Shown: positions 1-6,722 of the stretch, piece by piece
Layout of the letters: each line of letters opens with the position of its first letter
Numbering within the stretch: position 1 is the first letter of the stretch
Assembly: GCA_964566765.1 (NCBI GenBank)
Contig: CAZMJI010000035.1
Location: 1 to 11,978, forward strand
Direction of reading: 5' to 3'
Length of the DNA: 11,978 bases
From: Thioglobus_B sp964566765
GTDB lineage: Bacteria; Pseudomonadota; Gammaproteobacteria; PS1; Pseudothioglobaceae
Made by a program: the position numbers and the translations under genes
The notes under the pieces: model-generated
Seen by the model: only the letters and a program-made list of their open reading frames with translations
The model's database searches: none
Told to the model about the DNA's origin: nothing

Positions 1-1
1 A

Positions 2-754
2 TCTGTTTTGACTGAGACGGCTTCTGCATCTAGTGGAGGTGTATATACAACCAACAATCTTGGCAATGGAACAACTGTTGGTGGTTCTGCTGCTGGAACA
101 ACGCATGCGATATACAACATGGTTGAAAAGCTAAACAAAATCACTCAAATTGGTGGCTCGTTTGACACGGCTGTCGAGACGGAAGCGTTTGGTCCAGTAG
201 TTTTGCGAGGTGAGGCTTTGTATCAGAAAGATGTCATGTCACCAGTTGTTACACGCAAAGACTCATCTGGAAAAGACCTAAACCATGGTTTCCTTGTAAG
301 CTCTCTGAAAATGCAAAAAGGTGATCGCTTTAAATATGTATTGGGTGCTGATATCACAGCATTGACCAATATGATGGTGTCGATGCAGTTTATCCAAGAT
401 CGAAATCTAGATTTTGTTGATGTCGGTAACAAAGATGCAACCAATTGGAAATATACTGCAGATATGGCTACTATGCATCTAACCAACAATCTAAACAAGG
501 GTGAAGAAAATAAAGAATTCTACTCTTTATTCTTATCTAAGCCATTTGGTGCTTCAGGCGAGCATCGTTGGAACAACATCTTTATGTTTGAAGAAAATGG
601 CGGTAAGTGGAACCGTCTAGATGCTGAATTCTCAATTGACGATGACACGCAAGTGACAGCCGAGTACAACAAGTACTGGGGTGATGCGAATACACAATTC
701 GGTCAGTTAGAGAAATCATCTAACGTACAAGTTGGCTTTAAATATTCATTCTAA
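2..754 (+). CDS. C-terminal part of a probable DUF1302-like outer-membrane beta-barrel protein (5' end outside the window)
   Basis: The reading frame is open to the left edge, so this is the 3' end of a larger gene; the TTG at position 8 is not a believable start. About 250 residues are visible. They contain alternating polar/hydrophobic stretches typical of beta strands, for example around IGGSFDT, VLRGEALY, YVLGADI and AEYNKYWGD. The protein ends in VGFKYSF, a C-terminal phenylalanine signature expected for BAM-inserted outer-membrane proteins. The pattern of a GGSF..., a RGEALY segment and a final NVQVGFKYSF resembles the DUF1302 family, whose members are usually 500-600 residues and often sit beside RND/MMPL permeases, as here. 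The substrate is unknown. Composition looks more AT-rich than the next gene. The beta-barrel call is fairly safe; the exact family is from memory and less sure. It could be another porin-like family. Confidence 0.6.
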   Translation, partial: SVLTETASASSGGVYTTNNLGNGTTVGGSAAGTTHAIYNMVEKLNKITQIGGSFDTAVETEAFGPVVLRGEALYQKDVMSPVVTRKDSSGKDLNHGFLVSSLKMQKGDRFKYVLGADITALTNMMVSMQFIQDRNLDFVDVGNKDATNWKYTADMATMHLTNNLNKGEENKEFYSLFLSKPFGASGEHRWNNIFMFEENGGKWNRLDAEFSIDDDTQVTAEYNKYWGDANTQFGQLEKSSNVQVGFKYSF

Positions 755-771
755 GCTGATTTAAACAAAAT

Positions 772-799
772 AAAAGCCTGCAGCAATGCAGGCTTTTTT
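772..799 (+). terminator. Rho-independent terminator after the outer-membrane protein gene
   Basis: A perfect hairpin has the arms AAAAGCCTGCA (772-782) and TGCAGGCTTTT (787-797), closed by the tetraloop GCAA, with the T run continuing to 799. It lies 17 nt after the stop codon. The A run on the 5' side means it could also stop transcription from the other direction, but no gene on the minus strand needs it. Confidence 0.93.
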
Positions 800-822
800 A
801 TCTATCGTATTAAACAAGATTT

Positions 823-848
823 AATATCAAAAACCTTTTTTTGATATT
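823..848. repeat. AT-rich perfect inverted repeat just upstream of the RND gene
   Basis: AATATCAAAAA (823-833) and TTTTTGATATT (838-848) are perfect 11-bp inverted arms around a CCTT loop. The repeat ends 8 nt before the AGGAA ribosome-binding site of the RND gene and 19 nt before its ATG. As RNA it would form a stem in the 5' leader; as DNA it could be a dyad operator. It is not followed by a clean T run of terminator type, although ATTTTTA comes 3 nt later. Its function cannot be decided from sequence. Confidence 0.6.
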
Positions 849-867
849 GGATTTTTAGGAAATCTCT

Positions 868-3747
868 ATGAAAAACTTTGCTTCTCAATATGCCAGTTTT
901 GCCATTCGTAATCGTCAGGTTATTTTGTCGATTATGGCAGTATTTACCCTGGTCTCAGCCTATTTTATTAAAGATCTAGATATCCGCAATGACCCAGACA
1001 CGCTACTGCCAGAGGTCAATCGCTATGTCGCCACCAATGCCTATGGCGAGCAGAAGTTTGGCTTTGGCAACATCATGGTTACCGGCTTTGTTTTGAAAGA
1101 CTGTGTGGGTGGTGATAACCCGTATCAAGATGCAGATGAGATCGTACGCTACAACCCGGAAACTGGCCTTAGAATCCATGAGTCGGCACCAGCCAAGATG
1201 ACTCAAGAAATCTGTGAGAATGCCAATGGTATTTGGCAGACCTCAAACGATATCTATCAACCATGGTTTGTTAACATGGTGCAAAAAGCGCATAACGATA
1301 TGGTGGCGTTAGAGCATGCCCGTCCATCGAATTTTATGGACATTGCCGCGCAGAAAATTAAATACATGGGTACCTCAGACGATGGTGGCTTGAAGTTTGA
1401 GCGCCTGATTCCGGTTGCAGGCATTAACACCACCGACAAGCAAGTGGCTGATGCGCAGTTGGCACACTTGAAAAAAGGTATTGAGACCAATCCAGTATTG
1501 GCACCAATGCTGATGCTCAAACAAAAGCCAAATGGCGATCGCTGTATTTTTGGTGAAGAGGATTGGTACAACGATGAGATTTGTCGTGCCAAGGGTTTCT
1601 TTATCGTGGGTGACTATTCCGATACGGTGAAAACCGATTATCTGCCGTGGGTCTCTAGTGTGATCAACATGGTGGATGAGATTAAAGCCACACATGGTGA
1701 TCGCGTCGAGGTGCGTATTGCTGGCGAGCCGTATTTCTTGGCCTTTATGCTGCACGACTTGGTGCAAAAGTGGTGGCTATTTGCAATCTCGTTCTTAATC
1801 GTGGTTGCCGCACTTTGGCATTTAAACAAAGGCTGGCGCGGTTCGATATTTCCGTTATTGGGCGTGGTATCTACCATTATCATTACCCTAGGCTTAATGG
1901 GCTTTACCCAATACAAACTCACCACCATGATGGTGCTAACCCCGATGTTGTTATTAGCCATTGGTACTGGGCACGCGGTACAGGTGGTGCGTCGTTATTT
2001 AAATGAATTGCATACCGAGCATTGCACCCCAATGCAGGCGGCCGAGAGTGCCATTGCACACACCATTGTGCCTGCTACCTTGGCGATTATCACCGATATG
2101 GTGGGCTTCTTTACCCTGTCGTTTGTTGACATCTCGTTCTACAAGGCTTATGCCTATTTCGGTATGTTTGGCATGTTGACCATTCTACTTACCACCACCA
2201 CCATGGCGCCGATTTTAATGGCCATGTTCTCACCTAAGCAGCTGGAGAAGAACGATGCCATGTGTGAGCCGTCCAAGTTCGAAACCAAAATGGCGGGTAT
2301 GCTAACTGGCGTGGTAACCGGTCCAGCCAAAGTTATCCCAATTGGTTTGATGGTGTTGCTGATTGGTTGGAGTGCTTATCAGACCAAGATTTACGCGCCG
2401 ACAGAGCAGTCTATTATGCCTGGCGTTGAAGTCGGTATTAACTACTCACGCGCGGCCTTTAAATATGACTCCGACGCCAATATTGACCTGCGTCGTTTGG
2501 GTGAGGTGATGCCAGGCGTGATCTCGGTCAATATTCCAGTTAAGGGCAAACCAGAGTATTTCCCAATGTTGCCGCCATGCGCCTATGATGGCTCAATGCC
2601 ACCGGGTGCACCGTGTTGGGATGAAGATGAGGATGCGCCACAGGGTGCGTTTAACAATGCCGAGGTGCAAGCAGCCATCGAGAAAACCGAAGATTGGATG
2701 AGATCGCATCCGAACATTGGCTTTACCGGTTCTTACATTCAGTTTATGAAAATCGTCAACATGCTGATGATGACACCACCAGGTCAAGAACCAGATCTGA
2801 AATACTTCCATGTGCCAAATACGGCCTTTATTAAGCAAAATCTGGATGTTTATGGTGATCCTGAAGACCCTGAGTGGATTCCAGATGCGAATGAAATTGT
2901 TACCGGCTTTAACGGACTGCTAGAGGCCAATACTTCGCAGGGTGACTTAGAGTCGTTTGTGGCTAAAGATTGGAATGAGGGCGTGATTATGGGCTTTGTA
3001 AATACCATGGACCCGGTTAAAACTCATCAAACCGTGAAAGACATTCAGGCTTTCTTTAAAGCCCATGAAAACGAGCCTGGTTTTAAAGAAGTGACCTGGG
3101 GCTTTAAATCGGGTGATGTCATTACCATGCCTGAGACGGGCAAGGTGGTGCAGATTGAAGACAGCGGTACCGATACTGTCTCTGTTGGTGGTTTCCTAGG
3201 TGCGACTGAGGCCACACACGATGTGGCCGTGCAAGAGTGGTTATCATCGCCGCTGATTACCGCCTTGGCCATTTTTATCATCGCCTCGCTGATCTTTGGC
3301 TCGCCACTGGTCTCCGGCATTCTAACCGCCACACTACTGGTAACGCTATTTGCACAATATGGCCTGGGCGCTTACTTCACCAGTGTGGAGAATTGGTCGG
3401 GCAACCTGCATTTTGCCACCCTGGTATCGCTGTCGATTGCCATGGGTCTGGGTGTGGACTACGGTATTTACATGATCTCGCGCCTCAAAGAAGAAATGCA
3501 AGCCACAGGTGGCGAGTGGGTGCAGTCGGTTAGAAACACACTAGAAACCACCGGCGCTGCGGTATTTGCTTCGATTATTGTATTGTTGGCCAGTTTTATC
3601 CCGCTGCTGATGACACAATTGGCCAATACCTGGGCCTTGGGTGTGTTTATCTCGGAGGCGCTGATCATTGATGTGGTGATTGCACTGACCATCGTGCCGC
3701 TGTTGATTTATTGGTTTAAGCCGAAATACGTGTTTAAACAAAAATAA
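868..3747 (+). CDS. RND superfamily (MMPL/HpnN-like) inner-membrane transporter
   Basis: This 959-residue protein has the RND layout of two repeats, each with one membrane helix, a large periplasmic loop and five more helices. Helices are visible near residues 17-35, 300-319, 326-346, 352-372, 398-420, 428-453, 484-505, 796-815, 818-837, 848-872, 892-915 and 921-948. Loop 1 covers about 36-299 and loop 2 about 506-795. The paired motifs GTGHAVQVVRRYLNE (366-380) and GLGVDYGIYMISRLKEE (860-876) are typical of MMPL/HpnN-type RND proteins, which move lipids or other hydrophobic molecules rather than acting as classic drug pumps. The start is supported by AGGAA at 857-861, 6 nt before the ATG. 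Unusual points are six periplasmic cysteines (79, 116, 226, 239, 571, 583) and an acidic WDEDED run at 584-589. No periplasmic adaptor gene is adjacent. The upstream outer-membrane gene is a possible partner. The family is clear; the substrate is unknown. Confidence 0.9.
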   Translation: MKNFASQYASFAIRNRQVILSIMAVFTLVSAYFIKDLDIRNDPDTLLPEVNRYVATNAYGEQKFGFGNIMVTGFVLKDCVGGDNPYQDADEIVRYNPETGLRIHESAPAKMTQEICENANGIWQTSNDIYQPWFVNMVQKAHNDMVALEHARPSNFMDIAAQKIKYMGTSDDGGLKFERLIPVAGINTTDKQVADAQLAHLKKGIETNPVLAPMLMLKQKPNGDRCIFGEEDWYNDEICRAKGFFIVGDYSDTVKTDYLPWVSSVINMVDEIKATHGDRVEVRIAGEPYFLAFMLHDLVQKWWLFAISFLIVVAALWHLNKGWRGSIFPLLGVVSTIIITLGLMGFTQYKLTTMMVLTPMLLLAIGTGHAVQVVRRYLNELHTEHCTPMQAAESAIAHTIVPATLAIITDMVGFFTLSFVDISFYKAYAYFGMFGMLTILLTTTTMAPILMAMFSPKQLEKNDAMCEPSKFETKMAGMLTGVVTGPAKVIPIGLMVLLIGWSAYQTKIYAPTEQSIMPGVEVGINYSRAAFKYDSDANIDLRRLGEVMPGVISVNIPVKGKPEYFPMLPPCAYDGSMPPGAPCWDEDEDAPQGAFNNAEVQAAIEKTEDWMRSHPNIGFTGSYIQFMKIVNMLMMTPPGQEPDLKYFHVPNTAFIKQNLDVYGDPEDPEWIPDANEIVTGFNGLLEANTSQGDLESFVAKDWNEGVIMGFVNTMDPVKTHQTVKDIQAFFKAHENEPGFKEVTWGFKSGDVITMPETGKVVQIEDSGTDTVSVGGFLGATEATHDVAVQEWLSSPLITALAIFIIASLIFGSPLVSGILTATLLVTLFAQYGLGAYFTSVENWSGNLHFATLVSLSIAMGLGVDYGIYMISRLKEEMQATGGEWVQSVRNTLETTGAAVFASIIVLLASFIPLLMTQLANTWALGVFISEALIIDVVIALTIVPLLIYWFKPKYVFKQK

Positions 3748-3767
3748 TCAGATCATAGAAAAGCGCT

Positions 3768-3796
3768 AAAAAAGGCCCGCGATAGCGGGCTTTTTT
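3768..3796 (+). terminator. Rho-independent terminator after the RND gene
   Basis: GCCCGC (3775-3780) pairs with GCGGGC (3785-3790) around a GATA loop, flanked by an A run on the left and TTTTTT (3791-3796) on the right. It lies about 20 nt after the RND stop codon and separates the transporter from the lysC block. Confidence 0.93.
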
Positions 3797-3797
3797 A

Positions 3798-3827
3798 TTG
3801 CCGAATCCTGGGTCACTAACGTATAAT
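3798..3827 (+). promoter_or_regulatory. Likely sigma70 promoter of the lysC-led gene block
   Basis: A consensus -10 box TATAAT (3822-3827) stands 18 bp downstream of TTGCCG (3798-3803), which keeps the TTG core of the -35 box. The expected start of transcription, near 3834, gives a leader of only about 23 nt before the GTG of lysC. That leader is too short for a lysine riboswitch or a leader-peptide attenuator. The promoter follows directly after the terminator of the previous gene, which is where one is needed. Confidence 0.7.
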
Positions 3828-3856
3828 TTCGCAATTATTTTCATTATTTTTGAATT

Positions 3857-5080
3857 GTGGCATTAATTGTACAAAAATATGGCGGCACCTCGGTGGGCTC
3901 GGTGGAGCGCATCCAAGCAGTGGCGCAGAAAGTTAAAGCGTTTAGAGATCGAGGTGACGATGTGATTGTGACCGTCTCTGCCATGAGTGGTGAGACCAAT
4001 CGTCTAACGGCTTTGGCGAGCGAGCTGCAAGAGGCACCTTCACTGCGTGAGATGGATGTATTGCTAACCACTGGCGAGCAAGTGACCATTTCCCTACTAT
4101 CAATGGCCCTGCAACAATTGGGTTGTGATGCGATTTCTTATACCGGTTCGCAAGTGCGTATTACCACTGACAGCAGCCATGGCAAGGCGCGTATTAAGTC
4201 GATTGATGATCATCGCATCCGCAACAGCCTGGCAGAAGGCAAAGTAGTGGTGGTTGCTGGTTTCCAAGGTGCAGACGAAGACAACCATATCACCACCTTA
4301 GGTCGTGGTGGTTCAGATACCACAGCCGTGGCATTGGCCGCTGCACTGAAAGCAGACGAATGTCAAATCTACACCGATGTGGATGGCGTGTATACCACCG
4401 ACCCACGCATTGAGCCTAAGGCGAGAAAAATGCATGCGGTGAGCTATGAAGAAATGCTAGAGATGGCATCACTAGGCTCCAAAGTATTGCAAATTCGCTC
4501 AGTCGAGTTTGCATCCAAATACAAAGTCCCACTTAGAGTGTTGTCATCGATGATTGACAATCCTGAGGGTACCCTAATTACAAGCGAGGAAAACATTATG
4601 GAACAAGCGGTTATTTCAGGTATTGCACATAACAAGGACGAAGCCAAGCTTAGCTTGATTGGCGTGCCAGATGAGCCAGGCGTGGCGTTTAAGATTCTAA
4701 AACCGATTAGTGACGCCAACATTGAAGTCGACATGATTGTACAAAGTGTCTCTGCGCGTGAAGGCTTGACCAACTTTGCCTTTACCGTGCATCGCAATGA
4801 TTATGACAAGACCAATGCCATCTTAGAACAGGTGCGCGAAGAGCTGGACGCCATCGCGGTACAAAATGATGATCAAGTGGTCAAAGTATCATTGGTCGGT
4901 ATTGGTATGCGTTCTCATGCAGGTATTGCGGCGCAAATGTTTGAGGTATTGCATGGCGAGGGTATTAATATTCAAATGATTTCTACCTCTGAGATTAAAA
5001 TCTCGGTGGTAATCGATGAAAAATATTTAGAATTGGCGGTACGTGCTTTACACGCAGCCTTTGAATTAGACAAGGAATAA
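3857..5080 (+). CDS. lysC: Aspartate kinase (monofunctional, lysine-sensitive type)
   Basis: The product phosphorylates L-aspartate to aspartyl-4-phosphate, the first step towards lysine, threonine, methionine and diaminopimelate. The 407 residues start MALIVQKYGGTSVGS, the family's N-terminal signature with the nucleotide-binding KYGGTS motif (7-12). TTLGRGGSDTTAV (146-158) and TDVDGVYTTDPR (173-184) complete the amino-acid kinase domain (about 1-230). The C-terminal part, about 265-407, carries two ACT domains for feedback control. GTG is the start because it gives the conserved first residues and no better in-frame start is nearby. No Shine-Dalgarno sequence precedes it; the leader is only A/T-rich. 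An internal ATG at codon 248 has a strong ribosome-binding site and fits the start of a separate beta subunit. The gene leads the block, and ilvE starts 2 nt after its stop. Length matches Pseudomonas- and Corynebacterium-type enzymes (about 410-420), not the fused aspartokinase-homoserine dehydrogenases. Confidence 0.96.
   Translation: MALIVQKYGGTSVGSVERIQAVAQKVKAFRDRGDDVIVTVSAMSGETNRLTALASELQEAPSLREMDVLLTTGEQVTISLLSMALQQLGCDAISYTGSQVRITTDSSHGKARIKSIDDHRIRNSLAEGKVVVVAGFQGADEDNHITTLGRGGSDTTAVALAAALKADECQIYTDVDGVYTTDPRIEPKARKMHAVSYEEMLEMASLGSKVLQIRSVEFASKYKVPLRVLSSMIDNPEGTLITSEENIMEQAVISGIAHNKDEAKLSLIGVPDEPGVAFKILKPISDANIEVDMIVQSVSAREGLTNFAFTVHRNDYDKTNAILEQVREELDAIAVQNDDQVVKVSLVGIGMRSHAGIAAQMFEVLHGEGINIQMISTSEIKISVVIDEKYLELAVRALHAAFELDKE
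4586..4600 (+). promoter_or_regulatory. lysC: Internal ribosome-binding site and start codon for a lysC beta subunit
   Basis: GAGGA (4586-4590) lies 7 nt before an in-frame ATG (4598-4600, codon 248 of lysC). Starting there gives a 160-residue protein ending at 5080, made only of the two regulatory ACT domains and beginning MEQAVISGIAHNKDEAKL. This matches in position and sequence type the known internal start of the beta subunit in alpha2beta2 aspartokinases of Corynebacterium and Bacillus. The site is a far better Shine-Dalgarno match than the one in front of the full-length gene, which has none. Use of the site in this organism is inferred. Confidence 0.7.
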
Positions 5081-5082
5081 TT

Positions 5083-6015
5083 ATGGGTGGATTTGAAGAT
5101 AGAGACGGCCTAATTTGGTACGATGGCGAGTGGGTTGACTGGCGTGACGCCAAAACACACGTATTAACGCATACACTGCATTATGGCATGGGTGTGTTTG
5201 AAGGCGTTCGTGCCTATGAAACCGAGCAAGGTCCAGCAATTTTTAGAATTGAAGAGCACACCGATCGTCTGTTTAATTCGGCCAAGATTATGAACATGGA
5301 CATTGGCTACTCTAAAGCAGAGATCAACCAAGCGCAAAAAGATGCCGTGGCCAAAAATGGCCTGGACAGTGCTTATATCCGTCCCATGTGTTTTTATGGC
5401 TCAGAAGGCATGGGTTTGCGCGCTGACAATCTGAGTGTGCACACCATTATTGCCGCTTGGGAGTGGGGTGCTTATCTAGGTGAGGACAATATGACCAAAG
5501 GCATTCGTATTCGCACCTCAAGCTATACCCGACACCACGCTAATATTGCCATGACTAAGGCTAAGGCCAATGGTAACTACATCAACTCGATGCTGGCCTT
5601 GCAAGAGGCGCTAACGGACGGCTATGACGAAGCACTGCTACTAGATGTTGATGGTTTTGTGGCCGAGGGTTCGGGCGAGAACATCTTTATTATTCGTGAT
5701 GGTGTGATCTACACGCCAGACCTAACTTCAGCCCTAGCAGGTATTACTCGTGATACCATTTTCACCTTGGCTACCGATTTGGGTTATAAGGTGATTGAGA
5801 AGCGCATTACTCGCGATGAAGTGTATTGTGCAGATGAGGCTTTCTTTACTGGTACTGCTGCTGAGGTAACGCCGATTCGTGAGCTGGACAATCGTGTGAT
5901 TGGTAGCGGTTCTCGCGGCCCAATTACCGAGCAAATTCAGTCGCTATACTTCGATTGTGTGTATGGTCGCAATGAGCAATATAAAGCTTGGATTGCCAAA
6001 GGATTTTGCAAATAG
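5083..6015 (+). CDS. ilvE: Branched-chain amino acid aminotransferase
   Basis: This cytoplasmic, pyridoxal-phosphate-dependent enzyme performs the last transamination in isoleucine, valine and leucine synthesis, using glutamate as amino donor. The 310 residues match the length of E. coli IlvE (about 309) and show fold-type IV signatures: HTLHYGMGVFEGVRAY (30-45), SAYIRPMCF (96-104), the cofactor-lysine region TKAKANGNYINSM (158-170, probable Schiff-base Lys161), EGSGENIFII (195-204) and FTGTAAEVTPIR (255-266). The start is set by AAGGA (5072-5076), 6 nt before the ATG. It begins 2 nt after lysC, and the two are surely co-transcribed. D-amino-acid or aminodeoxychorismate-lyase relatives of the same fold are less likely, given the IlvE-type length and the EGVRAY and SAYIRP motifs. 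Confidence 0.95.
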   Translation: MGGFEDRDGLIWYDGEWVDWRDAKTHVLTHTLHYGMGVFEGVRAYETEQGPAIFRIEEHTDRLFNSAKIMNMDIGYSKAEINQAQKDAVAKNGLDSAYIRPMCFYGSEGMGLRADNLSVHTIIAAWEWGAYLGEDNMTKGIRIRTSSYTRHHANIAMTKAKANGNYINSMLALQEALTDGYDEALLLDVDGFVAEGSGENIFIIRDGVIYTPDLTSALAGITRDTIFTLATDLGYKVIEKRITRDEVYCADEAFFTGTAAEVTPIRELDNRVIGSGSRGPITEQIQSLYFDCVYGRNEQYKAWIAKGFCK

Positions 6016-6018
6016 ATA

Positions 6019-6192
6019 ATGGATAAAAAACACCTGAGTTTTTCAACAGTTAAGGCAAAAGACCTGCCATTTCATTGCCCGCCACCTGAGGCGTCAAAAT
6101 GGAATATGCACCCACGTGTGTATTTAAAATTCGACCAAAAGGGTAGGGCCACCTGTCCTTATTGTGGCGCCAAATATGAACTAGAGGCTTAG
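6019..6192 (+). CDS. Small CHCC zinc-finger protein (NDUFS6-like)
   Basis: This is a 57-residue ORF between ilvE and aroK, reading MDKKHLSFSTVKAKDLPFHC at its start. It has Cys20, then MHPRVYLKF (30-38), then CPYCGAKY (46-53). This C...H...C-x2-C arrangement with HPRVYL and C.YCG is the zf-CHCC pattern shared with the zinc-binding end of the mitochondrial complex I subunit NDUFS6. Likely ligands are Cys20, His31, Cys46 and Cys49. Bacterial members are small proteins of unknown function. The ATG lies 3 nt after the ilvE stop and has no clear Shine-Dalgarno sequence, so it is probably translated by coupling to ilvE. Its stop is 5 nt before aroK. The conserved motif and tight fit make it a real gene despite its size. 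Confidence 0.88.
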   Translation: MDKKHLSFSTVKAKDLPFHCPPPEASKWNMHPRVYLKFDQKGRATCPYCGAKYELEA

Positions 6193-6197
6193 TTCTG

Positions 6198-6722
6198 ATG
6201 AGTCATACAGCGCCTAATGTTGTTTTAGTGGGACCCATGGGTTCAGGTAAGACTTCGGTGGGGCGCCGCTTAGCCTGTGTGCTTAAGCGTGATTTCTTTG
6301 ATAGCGATTTCGAGATTGTTAACAAAACCGGTGTGGCTATTGATCATATCTTCGATATTGAAGGTGAAGAAGGTTTTCGTCAGCGTGAAACGCAGATGTT
6401 AAAAGACCTATGCGAGATTCCTAACATTGTGCTGGCCACTGGTGGTGGTATTGTAATCAAGCCCGAAAATCGAGAAGTGTTGAAAGACGGCCATAACTTT
6501 GTGGTGTATTTATCTTCCAGTGTTGAGCAATTGGTGAAGCGTACAGCAAAGTCTAAAAGTAGACCGCTATTGGAGCAATCCAACGATCGAGAGCAAACCA
6601 TTCGAGATCTGGTGGAGATCAGAGAGCCTTGGTATCAAGAGGTGGCAGATGTGGTGATTGACACCACTGGTAAAAAACTCTACGCCATTATTAACGAAAT
6701 TAAAAAATCCATTCCCAAATGA
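6198..6722 (+). CDS. aroK: Shikimate kinase
   Basis: The product phosphorylates shikimate to shikimate-3-phosphate with ATP, the fifth step of the chorismate pathway. The 174 residues match the family length (about 170-175). Seen in order are a P-loop GPMGSGKTS (12-20), the shikimate-binding acidic pair FFDSDFE (Asp35, Asp37), GEEGFRQRE (56-64) with the substrate arginine Arg61, the glycine-rich ATGGGIV (80-86), and the lid motif SRPLL (121-125). A modest AGAGG (6183-6187) lies 10 nt before the ATG. AroK is preferred to AroL because of the length and resemblance. In many gammaproteobacteria aroB follows aroK; here the next gene, overlapping by 4 bp (ATGA), is a TolC-family protein instead. 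Confidence 0.95.
   Translation: MSHTAPNVVLVGPMGSGKTSVGRRLACVLKRDFFDSDFEIVNKTGVAIDHIFDIEGEEGFRQRETQMLKDLCEIPNIVLATGGGIVIKPENREVLKDGHNFVVYLSSSVEQLVKRTAKSKSRPLLEQSNDREQTIRDLVEIREPWYQEVADVVIDTTGKKLYAIINEIKKSIPK

Noticed and set aside
8..10. TTG as the start codon of the first gene
   Set aside because: The frame is open to the window edge and the visible part lacks a signal peptide although the C-terminus is that of an outer-membrane barrel; the gene is cut by the window.
799..827. A sigma70 promoter for the RND gene with TAATAT at 822-827
   Set aside because: The -10 match is poor (4 of 6) and no -35-like hexamer is at the right distance, so no promoter is claimed.
1375..1767. Minus-strand ORF of 130 codons inside the RND gene
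   Set aside because: It lies wholly opposite a well-supported gene, has no recognisable motif and low-complexity His/Ile-rich content; it is a shadow. The same holds for the other minus-strand ORFs, such as 10044-10457 and 4444-4797.
3237..3533. Plus-strand ORF of 98 codons in another frame of the RND gene
   Set aside because: It overlaps membrane helices of the RND protein, has no ribosome-binding site and no family resemblance.
3748..3856. Lysine riboswitch or attenuator before lysC
   Set aside because: The spacer is 109 nt, much of it taken by the previous terminator and the promoter; the remaining leader of about 23 nt is far too short.
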